Source: Bacteroides sp. AN502(2024) (GTDB lineage: Bacteria > Bacteroidota > Bacteroidia > Bacteroidales > Bacteroidaceae). Taken from it: a DNA stretch of 64,000 nt. The stretch is from assembly GCF_041227145.1 (NCBI RefSeq), contig NZ_JBGFSP010000003.1, positions 1,612,001 through 1,676,000 of the forward strand, read 5' to 3'. Made by a program: the position numbers and the translations under genes. Under the pieces are notes generated by a model. The model searched no databases. It worked only from the letters and a program-made list of their open reading frames with translations, and was not told the origin of the DNA. Position 1 is the first letter of the stretch, and every line of letters begins with the position of its first letter. This document shows positions 19,112-26,757 of this stretch, in pieces.

Positions 19112-19810
19112 TTAGATTTCCGTACGGTACTTTCTCAATTCTCCCCTTAAAGCCAAAGCTTTCCCTCCTGTAAGCTGATTTAGTAATGCCCAAAATCGTT
19201 CGCTATGATTCATCTCACGCGTATGGCATAATTCGTGCAACAACACATAGTCTATTAAATGAGAAGGCAGTAAAACCAGATAATAGGACAAGTTAATATC
19301 TTTTCGAGCCGAACAACTTCCCCATCGACCTTGACTGGAGTTTATTTTCACACTTGAATAAGGAAGTCCGCACTGCTTGGACAAAGAAGCCAAACGTGAA
19401 GGAAGGATACTTTTCGCATTCCGCCTCAGCGATTCTTCAATTACCTTATGCAACCAGCTTTGCAGTTTCTCATCTGTAAAATCTGCATGAGGCGGACAAA
19501 TAATTTCCATAACCCCCAACCGGGAATTAGCCAGGAATTGTTCCTTTTCACCGGGCACCAAGGACAATTTAAAGTGTTCCGCATCAATCTTATAATTCAA
19601 ATCAATCAATGGTCGGGCTAGTTTTTGACGGGAAACCAGAAGTTTCCCACGCAGATTCTCGATCGCCCGCTTCACTTCTTTCAACGTAGTGCCGGGAGGA
19701 ACCGAAACATAAACAGCATCACTCTTTGTACGAAACACAAGACTCCTCGCACGTGAATTAACGCGCACTATCAGACGTCCCAATTCGTCATCTTCTATGA
19801 TCTTATCCAT
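19112..19810 (-). CDS. YgjP-like (DUF45) zinc metallopeptidase-type protein
   Basis: The protein has 232 residues from ATG 19810 (MDKIIEDDEL). This start has a strong Shine-Dalgarno-like AGGAGG 7-8 nt upstream, unusual for Bacteroides. The longer start at 19834 lies in the promoter. The family mark is the zinc motif HELCHTREMNHSERFW (about residues 193-208), with His-Glu-x-x-His and a further His. The preceding RWGSCSARKDINLSYYLVL block is also typical of this family. Such proteins are thought to be metal-dependent hydrolases; the substrate is not known. It is single, with a promoter at 19834-19841. Confidence 0.85.
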   Translation of the reverse strand: MDKIIEDDELGRLIVRVNSRARSLVFRTKSDAVYVSVPPGTTLKEVKRAIENLRGKLLVSRQKLARPLIDLNYKIDAEHFKLSLVPGEKEQFLANSRLGVMEIICPPHADFTDEKLQSWLHKVIEESLRRNAKSILPSRLASLSKQCGLPYSSVKINSSQGRWGSCSARKDINLSYYLVLLPSHLIDYVLLHELCHTREMNHSERFWALLNQLTGGKALALRGELRKYRTEI

Positions 19811-19833
19811 TATAATCCTCCTATCAACAGCCA

Positions 19834-19841
19834 CAAAAGTA
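19834..19841 (-). promoter_or_regulatory. -7 promoter box of the YgjP-like gene
   Basis: TACTTTTG on the minus strand (complement of 19834-19841) is an exact TAnnTTTG. Transcription would start about 15 nt before ATG 19810, which rules out the longer 19834 start. Confidence 0.55.
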
Positions 19842-19920
19842 ATAAAAAAGAATGTAGAAACCTATGTAAGATGCCCCACGGAAAACATACGGCAAATCAA
19901 ATAAAGAGAGTCTAAAATGT

Positions 19921-19951
19921 ATAAAAGGGCTACTGCATCGCGCGGTAGCCC
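19921..19951 (-). terminator. Terminator after the sigma/anti-sigma pair
   Basis: GGGCTAC (minus strand, 19951-19945) pairs with GTAGCCC (19933-19927), with a GC-rich loop, followed by CTTTTATACATTTT. It ends the ECF sigma operon before the YgjP-like gene. Confidence 0.7.
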
Positions 19952-20070
19952 ATTTATTTAGTTAGTTTTAATCTAAAAATTTGAGAGAATTGAAAACTTC
20001 ACAGCTTCCTTCGTTGTTGTTTTAATTAAGCACACTAACTATATTATATGTTTAAAGCAAATGAAAATGT

Positions 20071-20550
20071 CTATTCGTTTATAACCTGCACCTTGTGGTT
20101 GATCTTCGCCAAACTATCGGCTAAAACCTGTTCCGCTTTCACATCATTAGAGATAGCGACCGACGGTGCAGTTACCTGTTTACCAATGGTATCCGTTGCC
20201 AATACACTTCCGTCATCTCCGGAGAAAGAATGTTGTGCCACATTCCCCAAAGAAAGGATGATTGCAATCACGGCAGCAGCTTTGAACAGAGGAATAAAAC
20301 GACCGACCAGCGTCAAGCGTTTCGCTTTTACAACCGTAGGCTCCACCTCTGCCAGCATACGTACATCAAAATCTTCGCCCAGTCCTACTTCCTGCTGAAC
20401 CTGTTGATACACAAACAGGTTTTTGTAGCGAAGCAAATGAGCCGGAACCTCCTCCTTGGCGAAAAAGTCGCGCAATGCTGTCTCCTCCTCAACGGAAGTT
20501 TCGCATTGCCAATATCGCTCCAGAAGCTGTTCTATATCTTTATAATCCAT
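20071..20550 (-). CDS. Probable anti-sigma factor (single-pass membrane protein)
   Basis: The protein has 159 residues from ATG 20550 (MDYKDIEQLLERYWQCETS), which overlaps the end of the sigma gene by 11 bp, so the two are translationally coupled. The cytoplasmic N-domain (1-85) has the WQCETSVEEETALRDFF pattern often seen at the start of Bacteroides anti-sigma-like proteins. One membrane helix lies near 88-105 (LFKAAAVIAIILSLGNVA), and the C-terminal part (about 50 residues) would be periplasmic. It probably holds the sigma factor inactive until an envelope signal arrives. Role is inferred from position and topology; there is no recognisable zinc motif. Confidence 0.65.
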   Translation of the reverse strand: MDYKDIEQLLERYWQCETSVEEETALRDFFAKEEVPAHLLRYKNLFVYQQVQQEVGLGEDFDVRMLAEVEPTVVKAKRLTLVGRFIPLFKAAAVIAIILSLGNVAQHSFSGDDGSVLATDTIGKQVTAPSVAISNDVKAEQVLADSLAKINHKVQVINE

Positions 20551-21049
20551 ATTCGTCAATTTCTAAGTACCTTTGTTTTACTTTTTGTCTGGCTCTGAAG
20601 AGGTTCACTTTAACTTGTTCCTCTGTCAGATTCAGCACCTTTGCAATTTTCTTATAGCTTTCACCTTCAATGTCCCTCAGTTGCATGATGAGCCGCTGTT
20701 TTTCGGGCAGTTCGTTTACCAGTCTATTAATAATGTTCATTCTTTCATCATGAATCATCCGGTCATACGGACTGTTTGCATCAGGTTCTTCCTCCATTTC
20801 GGGAGTGAGTTCCACATTTTGAGCTTCTTTCTTCTGACTTCGATCTATCGCCAGATTCTTTGCCACTGTCAGGCAATAGGCTTCGACCGATTCAAATTGA
20901 GACCACTCATCACGCATCTTCCACACTCTGATCATAGTTTCCTGAACGACATCCTCAGCTTCGGCTCTATCCAAAGTGATTCTGAGAGCCAATCGAAAGA
21001 GTTTATCCTTCAACGGCAAAATATCGTTTCGGAAGCTGATTTCTTGCAT
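20540..21049 (-). CDS. ECF-type RNA polymerase sigma factor
   Basis: This 169-residue sigma-70 family protein has region 2 (LFRLALRITLDRAEAEDVVQETMIRVWK at about 18-45) and region 4 helix-turn-helix (LPEKQRLIMQLRDIEGESYKKIA and EEQVKVNLFRARQKV at about 115-160). It directs polymerase to a small regulon. The gene is followed, with overlap, by its probable anti-sigma factor. An ECF-type promoter (GTAAC, 16 nt, CGTC) lies just upstream at 21062-21086, so it likely activates itself. It is not next to a SusC/FecR set, so it is not the usual carbohydrate-uptake sigma. Confidence 0.9.
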   Translation of the reverse strand: MQEISFRNDILPLKDKLFRLALRITLDRAEAEDVVQETMIRVWKMRDEWSQFESVEAYCLTVAKNLAIDRSQKKEAQNVELTPEMEEEPDANSPYDRMIHDERMNIINRLVNELPEKQRLIMQLRDIEGESYKKIAKVLNLTEEQVKVNLFRARQKVKQRYLEIDEYGL

Positions 21050-21061
21050 CTCTATAATAAT

Positions 21062-21086
21062 GACGGGCTAGGATATGAAAAGTTAC
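21062..21086 (-). promoter_or_regulatory. ECF-type promoter of the sigma operon
   Basis: The minus strand reads GTAAC (21086-21082), 16 nt, then CGTC (21065-21062), 13 nt before the sigma start codon. GTAAC/CGTC resembles -35/-10 elements of ECF promoters rather than TAnnTTTG. Autoregulation is inferred. Confidence 0.45.
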
Positions 21087-21110
21087 AGTCGCCCACTACT
21101 TTTTTTTGAA

Positions 21111-21884
21111 TTATTTTTTTATTCTGGTTCCACCGGCATCGTTAATCGCTGACGCTAAAGTGATTACCACTTCAGAAACTCCGGCATCTATTGCTTCAAA
21201 AGAATTCTCCAACTTGGGAATCATTCCTCCCTGAATAATGCCGTCAGCTACATATTGTTCGAATTCTGCACGAGTAATTTGGGGAATCACACTATCGTCA
21301 TCATTCTCGTCACGCAACACGCCTTTCTTCTCAAAACAGTATACCAATGTCACATCAAACAGAGCCGACAACGCTTTCGCTGTTTCCCCGGCAATGGTAT
21401 CTGCGTTCGTATTCAGCATATTACCGTGTCCGTCATGTGTCAACGGAGCCATTACCGGAACCACTCCCTTATGTATCAAATCCGATAACAAAGTAGCGTC
21501 CACCGTTTCCACATCACCCACAAAACCGTAGTCTACCTCTTTCACCGGACGTTTCACCGAACGGATCACATTCATATCCGCTCCGGTCAATCCGAGTGCA
21601 TTGACTCCGCGCAGTTGCAGACCGGCTACAATCTTTTTATTCACTAATCCGCCGTATACCATCGTTACAACCTTCAAGGTTTCGGCATCGGTAATCCGAC
21701 GACCATTTACCATTTTGCTTTCAATACCCAGTTGTGCGGCAATCTTTGTAGCCGAACGGCCGCCGCCATGAACCAATACTTTATGTCCGGCGATAGCGGC
21801 AAAGTCATTTAACAACCGACGAAGGGTGGCTTCCTCTTCTACGATTTTGCCACCCACCTTAATAACTGTTAGTTTTTCTCTCAT
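21111..21884 (-). CDS. argB: Acetylglutamate kinase
   Basis: The enzyme phosphorylates N-acetylglutamate, the second step of arginine synthesis. I start at ATG 21884 (MREKLTVIKVGGK), giving 257 residues, the normal length; the open frame continues 54 residues upstream into the end of speA and is not coding. Motifs include the N-terminal VIKVGGKIVEE, LVHGGGRSATKIA (substrate/ATP-binding glycine loop) and GGMIPKLENSFEAIDAGV. It lies directly downstream of speA on the same strand, pairing arginine formation with arginine decarboxylation. Confidence 0.93.
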   Translation of the reverse strand: MREKLTVIKVGGKIVEEEATLRRLLNDFAAIAGHKVLVHGGGRSATKIAAQLGIESKMVNGRRITDAETLKVVTMVYGGLVNKKIVAGLQLRGVNALGLTGADMNVIRSVKRPVKEVDYGFVGDVETVDATLLSDLIHKGVVPVMAPLTHDGHGNMLNTNADTIAGETAKALSALFDVTLVYCFEKKGVLRDENDDDSVIPQITRAEFEQYVADGIIQGGMIPKLENSFEAIDAGVSEVVITLASAINDAGGTRIKK

Positions 21885-21940
21885 TTCCTGATTTCTAATA
21901 AGTTCACCGAATGGAGAATCCGGATCCGGCACCTTGCCGG

Positions 21941-23833
21941 TTATTCCAAATAAGTATATCCGTAAAGCCCCGAACGATAGTTGGAAAGGAATTCTTTTCC
22001 TTCTTCCAAAGAGATTTTTCCTTCTTTCACAGACTTCGTCACCCAAGTTTCCAATGTACGTACCAGTTTTTTCGGATTATACTGCACATAGTCCAATACC
22101 TCCGCCACCGTTTCTCCGTCAATAATCTGTTCGATATTATATCCTTTATCGTTCACCGAAACATGCACGGCATTCGTGTCGCCGAACAAATTGTGCATAT
22201 CTCCCAAAATCTCCTGATAAGCCCCCACCAGGAACACAGCCACATAATAAGGTTCTGTTTTCTTCAGTGCATGTACAGGCAGATAATGAGCAACGTTACG
22301 TGTAGAAATAAAATTGGCAATTTTACCATCCGAATCACAGGTTATATCTTGTAAAGTGGCCGAACGTTCCGGTTTCTCATCCAATCGCTGAATAGGCATA
22401 ATCGGGAATATCTGGTCGATTGCCCAAGAGTCGGGAAGCGACTGAAACAATGAGAAGTTACAGAAATATTTATCGGCAAGCAATTTGGATAGTCCGCGGA
22501 ATTCATCAGGCGCATGCTTCAAACCTCCGGCAATCTGATTGATTTCACGTGTAATCGACCAATACAGCCGCTCGATTTGTGCACGGGTTTTCAAATCCAC
22601 AATTCCATGACTGAACAGGTCCAATGCCTCCTCCCTGATCTGCTGCGCATCGTGCCATGCTTCCAACATCTTGTTCTGATTCAATGTATCCCAGATACCG
22701 TACAGTTCCTGCACCAGTTCATGAGCATCCGGAGCAATCTCTTCTTCATCATCCCATTCGGGTAAGGTAGCGGTTTCAAGTACCTCAAAGATAAGAACGG
22801 AATGATGTGCCGTCAATGCACGTCCACTTTCCGTTATGATATTCGGATGCGGGATACCATTTTTATCACTCACGTCTACCAAAGTAGAAATTGAGTCGTT
22901 TACATACTCCTGAATGGAATAGTTTACGCTACCTTCACTATTTGATGAGCGGGTTCCGTCATAATCCACTCCCAATCCGCCACCAATATCGACAAATTCG
23001 ACATTGAATCCCATCGAATGCAGCTGCACATAGAATTGCGAAGCCTCACGCAAAGCCGTTTTAATACGCCGTATCTTCGTTACCTGACTGCCGATATGGA
23101 AATGAATCAGTTTCAGACAATCCTTCATTCCTTTGCTCTCCAAGAAGTCGAGTGCTTCAAGAAGTTCACTGGAGGTCAAGCCGAACTTGCTGGCATCCCC
23201 TCCCGACTCTTCCCACTTTCCGCTACCGGAAGAAGCAAGTTTGATACGTATACCGACGTTAGGCTGCACATTCAGCTGTTTGGCCATTTTCGCAATCAGC
23301 TTCAATTCGTTCATCTTCTCCACGACAAGGAAGATACGTTTCCCCATCTTCTGGGCAAGCAGAGCCAATTCAATATAACTTTCGTCTTTATATCCGTTAC
23401 AAACAATTAATGAGTCAGAATCCGTATTGACGGCGATCACCGCGTGAAGTTCCGGTTTGGAACCGGCTTCCAGTCCGAGATTGAACTTCTTTCCGTGGCT
23501 GATAATCTCTTCCACCACCGGACGCATCTGGTTGACCTTAATCGGATAAATAATAAAGTTCTCGCCTTTATATCCATATTCTTCGGCCGCCTGTTTAAAG
23601 CAAGACGACATCTTTTCAATACGGTTGTCCAAAATATCCGGAAAACGCACCAGCATGGGAGCTGTCACATCACGCAATTGCAACTCATCGACCAGTTCTT
23701 TCAGATCGACAGACACTCCGTCTTTACGAGGTGTAACAACAACATGACCCTTGTCATTAATACCAAAGTACGAGGTGCCCCAACCTGTGATGTTGTAGAG
23801 TTCCTCAGAATCTTCAATACGCCACTTTCTCAT
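21941..23833 (-). CDS. speA: Biosynthetic arginine decarboxylase
   Basis: The 630-residue PLP enzyme converts arginine to agmatine for polyamine synthesis. It belongs to the alanine-racemase-fold (fold III) decarboxylases. The PLP lysine is Lys99 in IIYPIKVNQ, HFHIGSQ follows at about residues 240-250, and the C-terminal domain has GDMHNLFGDTNAVHV, which supplies residues to the partner active site. Length and motifs match SpeA. A TATTTTTG promoter box lies at 23871-23878. It is followed by argB after a 56-bp gap. Confidence 0.95.
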   Translation of the reverse strand: MRKWRIEDSEELYNITGWGTSYFGINDKGHVVVTPRKDGVSVDLKELVDELQLRDVTAPMLVRFPDILDNRIEKMSSCFKQAAEEYGYKGENFIIYPIKVNQMRPVVEEIISHGKKFNLGLEAGSKPELHAVIAVNTDSDSLIVCNGYKDESYIELALLAQKMGKRIFLVVEKMNELKLIAKMAKQLNVQPNVGIRIKLASSGSGKWEESGGDASKFGLTSSELLEALDFLESKGMKDCLKLIHFHIGSQVTKIRRIKTALREASQFYVQLHSMGFNVEFVDIGGGLGVDYDGTRSSNSEGSVNYSIQEYVNDSISTLVDVSDKNGIPHPNIITESGRALTAHHSVLIFEVLETATLPEWDDEEEIAPDAHELVQELYGIWDTLNQNKMLEAWHDAQQIREEALDLFSHGIVDLKTRAQIERLYWSITREINQIAGGLKHAPDEFRGLSKLLADKYFCNFSLFQSLPDSWAIDQIFPIMPIQRLDEKPERSATLQDITCDSDGKIANFISTRNVAHYLPVHALKKTEPYYVAVFLVGAYQEILGDMHNLFGDTNAVHVSVNDKGYNIEQIIDGETVAEVLDYVQYNPKKLVRTLETWVTKSVKEGKISLEEGKEFLSNYRSGLYGYTYLE

Positions 23834-23870
23834 TTTCTGTCATTCAGTGTTTTAGTAAATAATTGGACGA

Positions 23871-23878
23871 CAAAAATA
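23871..23878 (-). promoter_or_regulatory. -7 promoter box of speA
   Basis: TATTTTTG on the minus strand (23878-23871) is an exact TAnnTTTG box, 38 bp before the speA start. It lies between speA and the end of the TPR-like gene. Confidence 0.5.
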
Positions 23879-23901
23879 CGGATTAATCTACATGTTGGCA
23901 A

Positions 23902-24972
23902 TTAATTAGGCATTAATTCTTTCAAACGGTCCAGATAACCGCTATTTCCGTTACGGGCGTCATAGCGATGTGCCAGTTCCTCCGCCTGTTGATAGAAATA
24001 ATTGCGCAGTTCGTTTACCCGATAAATTCCATCCGGACGATAAAGAGGAAACTCTTCCGGCAAAGACAACGAGACTTCCGGACGAGTCTCATACTTCAAA
24101 GTCTCTACCATATCACAAGAGAAACGATACCTCTTCACCGTATTCGTACGCAAACTCCAACCGATACACCGTTCGACATATTCCCAAGCTCTTTCCGGCT
24201 TTGTCATCATATTATAGGCAACAAACAATCCCAGATAGAGCAGAAGACATTCATCTTTCTCCCTTCCTGCCAACGCTTCTTCGGCACGTGCACACATATC
24301 AGCGGCAATCTCCGGTTTACCAGCTTTCTGCGCATAATAAGAAAGCTTCAAGTAGGCCCGCAGATTGGCTTCATAACAAGTGACCTGCTTATTTATCAAC
24401 GGTTGCGCCCTGCTGTAGGCCTCATCAAACTGCCCTGTTTCCAAATAATAATCCAGCATGAAGTTCAAATCACAAGCCTCACACGACTGATCGTCCATCT
24501 TCTCATTCAACATTTTATCCATGTATTCTTTCGCCTTATCATACTGCCGCATCCTGATACATTCCACAAACCAGCGTTGATAATAGCTCCGCAAAGAATA
24601 TCCATTCCGGAGGATACGTTTTTTATAATCCTCCCCGACTGCCTGCACCTGTTCCATCGGAATCTCCGGAAGATCGAACGTACAAGACCATATCCACTTA
24701 TACTTCCACAACAAGTCATCTTCCTTGATCACATCCTTGTGATTCTCGTAATCATCCAGAATTTTAGAAAACACTGCAATCTCTTCAGCATCCGCCGAGA
24801 AAAGATTCAGTTCATAAATAAGATCCAGCCTCATCTCCGTAGCCCATTCCACATCTTCGTTCTCATCAGCGATACGGATGGCTTCTTTCAACAGATTGGC
24901 TTTTTCGCGAGGATGCAGGTTATTATTCTGTGCCTGCAACAACAACTTTTGTATTTCAAGTGTGTATCTCAT
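23902..24972 (-). CDS. TPR-like helical protein, third gene of the Sel1-HSP90 operon
   Basis: This 356-residue, all-helical, soluble protein is rich in paired helices that resemble tetratricopeptide repeats (MRYTLEIQKLLLQAQNN; EAIRIADENEDVEWATEMRLDLIYEL; QYDKAKEYMDKML; GQFDEAYSRAQPLI; GKPEIAADMCARAEEAL). No signal peptide or catalytic motif is visible. It begins 9 bp after the HSP90-like stop. TPR proteins commonly bind HSP90 tails, so it may be an adaptor or client-selecting partner; this is inference. Gene fusions or conserved order in other genomes would decide. Confidence 0.7.
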   Translation of the reverse strand: MRYTLEIQKLLLQAQNNNLHPREKANLLKEAIRIADENEDVEWATEMRLDLIYELNLFSADAEEIAVFSKILDDYENHKDVIKEDDLLWKYKWIWSCTFDLPEIPMEQVQAVGEDYKKRILRNGYSLRSYYQRWFVECIRMRQYDKAKEYMDKMLNEKMDDQSCEACDLNFMLDYYLETGQFDEAYSRAQPLINKQVTCYEANLRAYLKLSYYAQKAGKPEIAADMCARAEEALAGREKDECLLLYLGLFVAYNMMTKPERAWEYVERCIGWSLRTNTVKRYRFSCDMVETLKYETRPEVSLSLPEEFPLYRPDGIYRVNELRNYFYQQAEELAHRYDARNGNSGYLDRLKELMPN

Positions 24973-24981
24973 ACCTTTTTT

Positions 24982-26748
24982 TTAATTCAGGAAATTTATA
25001 AAATCATTCATTTTTGAAGTCATCAGCTCACTTAGCGAATGGTTGAATAGCTCCATTTCCTCGCTGTTTACCGGATATTTACCTTGCAGAAGCGACTGTA
25101 CATACAATATATACACCACATGCTGAAACAGTTTATTATCTCCTTGTATTTGCAATAAGGTCTGCACCATTTCATTATCCGCATTGAAAGTGAGTGTCGG
25201 AGGAATCTGCTTTGCAGTATTCACAACCCCCAACACAGCCGCCAACGGATTATTAGCACTTTTAGCGGCATTTTCCTTTTCCTCCGCCACAAAAATAACC
25301 GGAATATCCACCGGAGTAAAATGCTTCAGACGACAGACACAGCCAAACCGTTTCAACAATTCGTTCGTTTTCACCTCAAAAGTCTGAAATTCCCGTTTCG
25401 CCTCCACTTCACCAAACTGCTCCAGCAACCGTGAAGGAGATATTTCATCCAAAGTAAGTTCCGGATTCAGACGGACATACTTTTTCAATAAAGTCTCATC
25501 AAACGTATAAGCAGCATTCACGACCAGCCAGCCCTGTGCTCCGGCTATACGCCGCACTTGCCGAAAATCCTCCAGATTTTTGGTATAACATATCACATTG
25601 CTTGCCGAGCGAATATTTCCAAAGCTACGCAATCCCTTATTGGTTTCAAAAGGAAGATAATCCATAAACAAACGGAGCAATTCATTGTCCTCCGAAGCAA
25701 TCGCCTTGATATGAAAGTGATGGACATCCAGAATCCGGTTGAACATGGCACGGTCATTCTGCACCAATCCCCGTAGATAATCCTTGATAGCTACTCCGAT
25801 TTCTTTCCGGGCATCCTTCAGCTGATCGTTGCTTACCAAAGACTCCCGGGAAGCAGTAGACAGTAACCCGTCCGCATTCACCAGACAACGAATAAAGAAA
25901 GCCCACGACGGCAACAGATTACAATCATCCTCACTCAATAGCATACGCTTGAGATAGACCTTATGGGAGTTGCGCACCGAAAATTGAGTACGGAAAGGCA
26001 GAACATAAAGCACTCCTTCCACTTTACCGCTTTCAGTATAGATCCGGAAAGCATCGAGAGCAGACGACTGAAACACTTTCGCTCCATAATCCAGCAACTC
26101 CTTACGAGTCGCCTTCGGGTCAAGCCATACAGGCGAAGGCGTATTTACCAACTCCTCTTCCCCCTGATAATGCAGATAGATAGGATACGGCAATACTTCC
26201 CCATAACTCACCAGTATCTTCTTAAATATTTCATATTCAAAAAGATGCATCCATTCTCCTTTCGGGTGCAATACCACCTGTGACCCGATGGGTCGTTCTT
26301 CGTCTGATAAGGTCAGTTGATACGTCCCATCCACTTTTCCACACCAGCAAACAGGTGGACCGCCCATTGCCGAACGGCTCTCCACGGTGATCTCATTGGT
26401 CACCACAAAACAAGATAACAATCCGATACCGAACCTTCCGATAAAATCATCCGCGTCGGGAGTATCCCGCTTCGAACTCTCTCCGATAACAGTCAGAAAA
26501 CGATAAACCTCCTCCTCTTTCAGTCCGATACCATTGTCCTGGAATACCACTGTTCTGTCCTCATTCAGAAAAACATCGATGCGACCTTTATAATTCTCGT
26601 CAATATTGCGTAGTGCCGTGATGGCATCTACGCAATTCTGCAACAGTTCGCGAACAAAAGTATTCGGGTTACTATAAATGTGCTCTGACAACAAGGCAAT
26701 CATGCCTTTAAGATTGACCTGAAACAGATTATTCCCTTCTTTTTCCAT
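24982..26748 (-). CDS. HSP90-family ATPase, divergent HtpG paralog
   Basis: The protein has 588 residues. The N-terminal GHKL ATPase domain has all key residues: Glu34 and Asn38 in RELLQNCVDA, Asp71-Gly73-Gly75 in QDNGIG, and GRFGIG (104-109). A middle domain follows (about 225-430, with SWAFFIRCLVNADGLLSTASRE, the HSP90 client/ATP-regulating loop equivalent). The C-terminal part is shorter and unlike canonical HtpG, and the total is shorter than the HtpG that Bacteroides normally carries (about 680 residues, from memory). It sits between a Sel1-repeat protein and a TPR protein, 9 bp from each, so the three are surely cotranscribed. It probably acts as a dedicated chaperone for those partners. 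Confidence 0.85.
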   Translation of the reverse strand: MEKEGNNLFQVNLKGMIALLSEHIYSNPNTFVRELLQNCVDAITALRNIDENYKGRIDVFLNEDRTVVFQDNGIGLKEEEVYRFLTVIGESSKRDTPDADDFIGRFGIGLLSCFVVTNEITVESRSAMGGPPVCWCGKVDGTYQLTLSDEERPIGSQVVLHPKGEWMHLFEYEIFKKILVSYGEVLPYPIYLHYQGEEELVNTPSPVWLDPKATRKELLDYGAKVFQSSALDAFRIYTESGKVEGVLYVLPFRTQFSVRNSHKVYLKRMLLSEDDCNLLPSWAFFIRCLVNADGLLSTASRESLVSNDQLKDARKEIGVAIKDYLRGLVQNDRAMFNRILDVHHFHIKAIASEDNELLRLFMDYLPFETNKGLRSFGNIRSASNVICYTKNLEDFRQVRRIAGAQGWLVVNAAYTFDETLLKKYVRLNPELTLDEISPSRLLEQFGEVEAKREFQTFEVKTNELLKRFGCVCRLKHFTPVDIPVIFVAEEKENAAKSANNPLAAVLGVVNTAKQIPPTLTFNADNEMVQTLLQIQGDNKLFQHVVYILYVQSLLQGKYPVNSEEMELFNHSLSELMTSKMNDFINFLN

Positions 26749-26757
26749 GTTCCTCTT

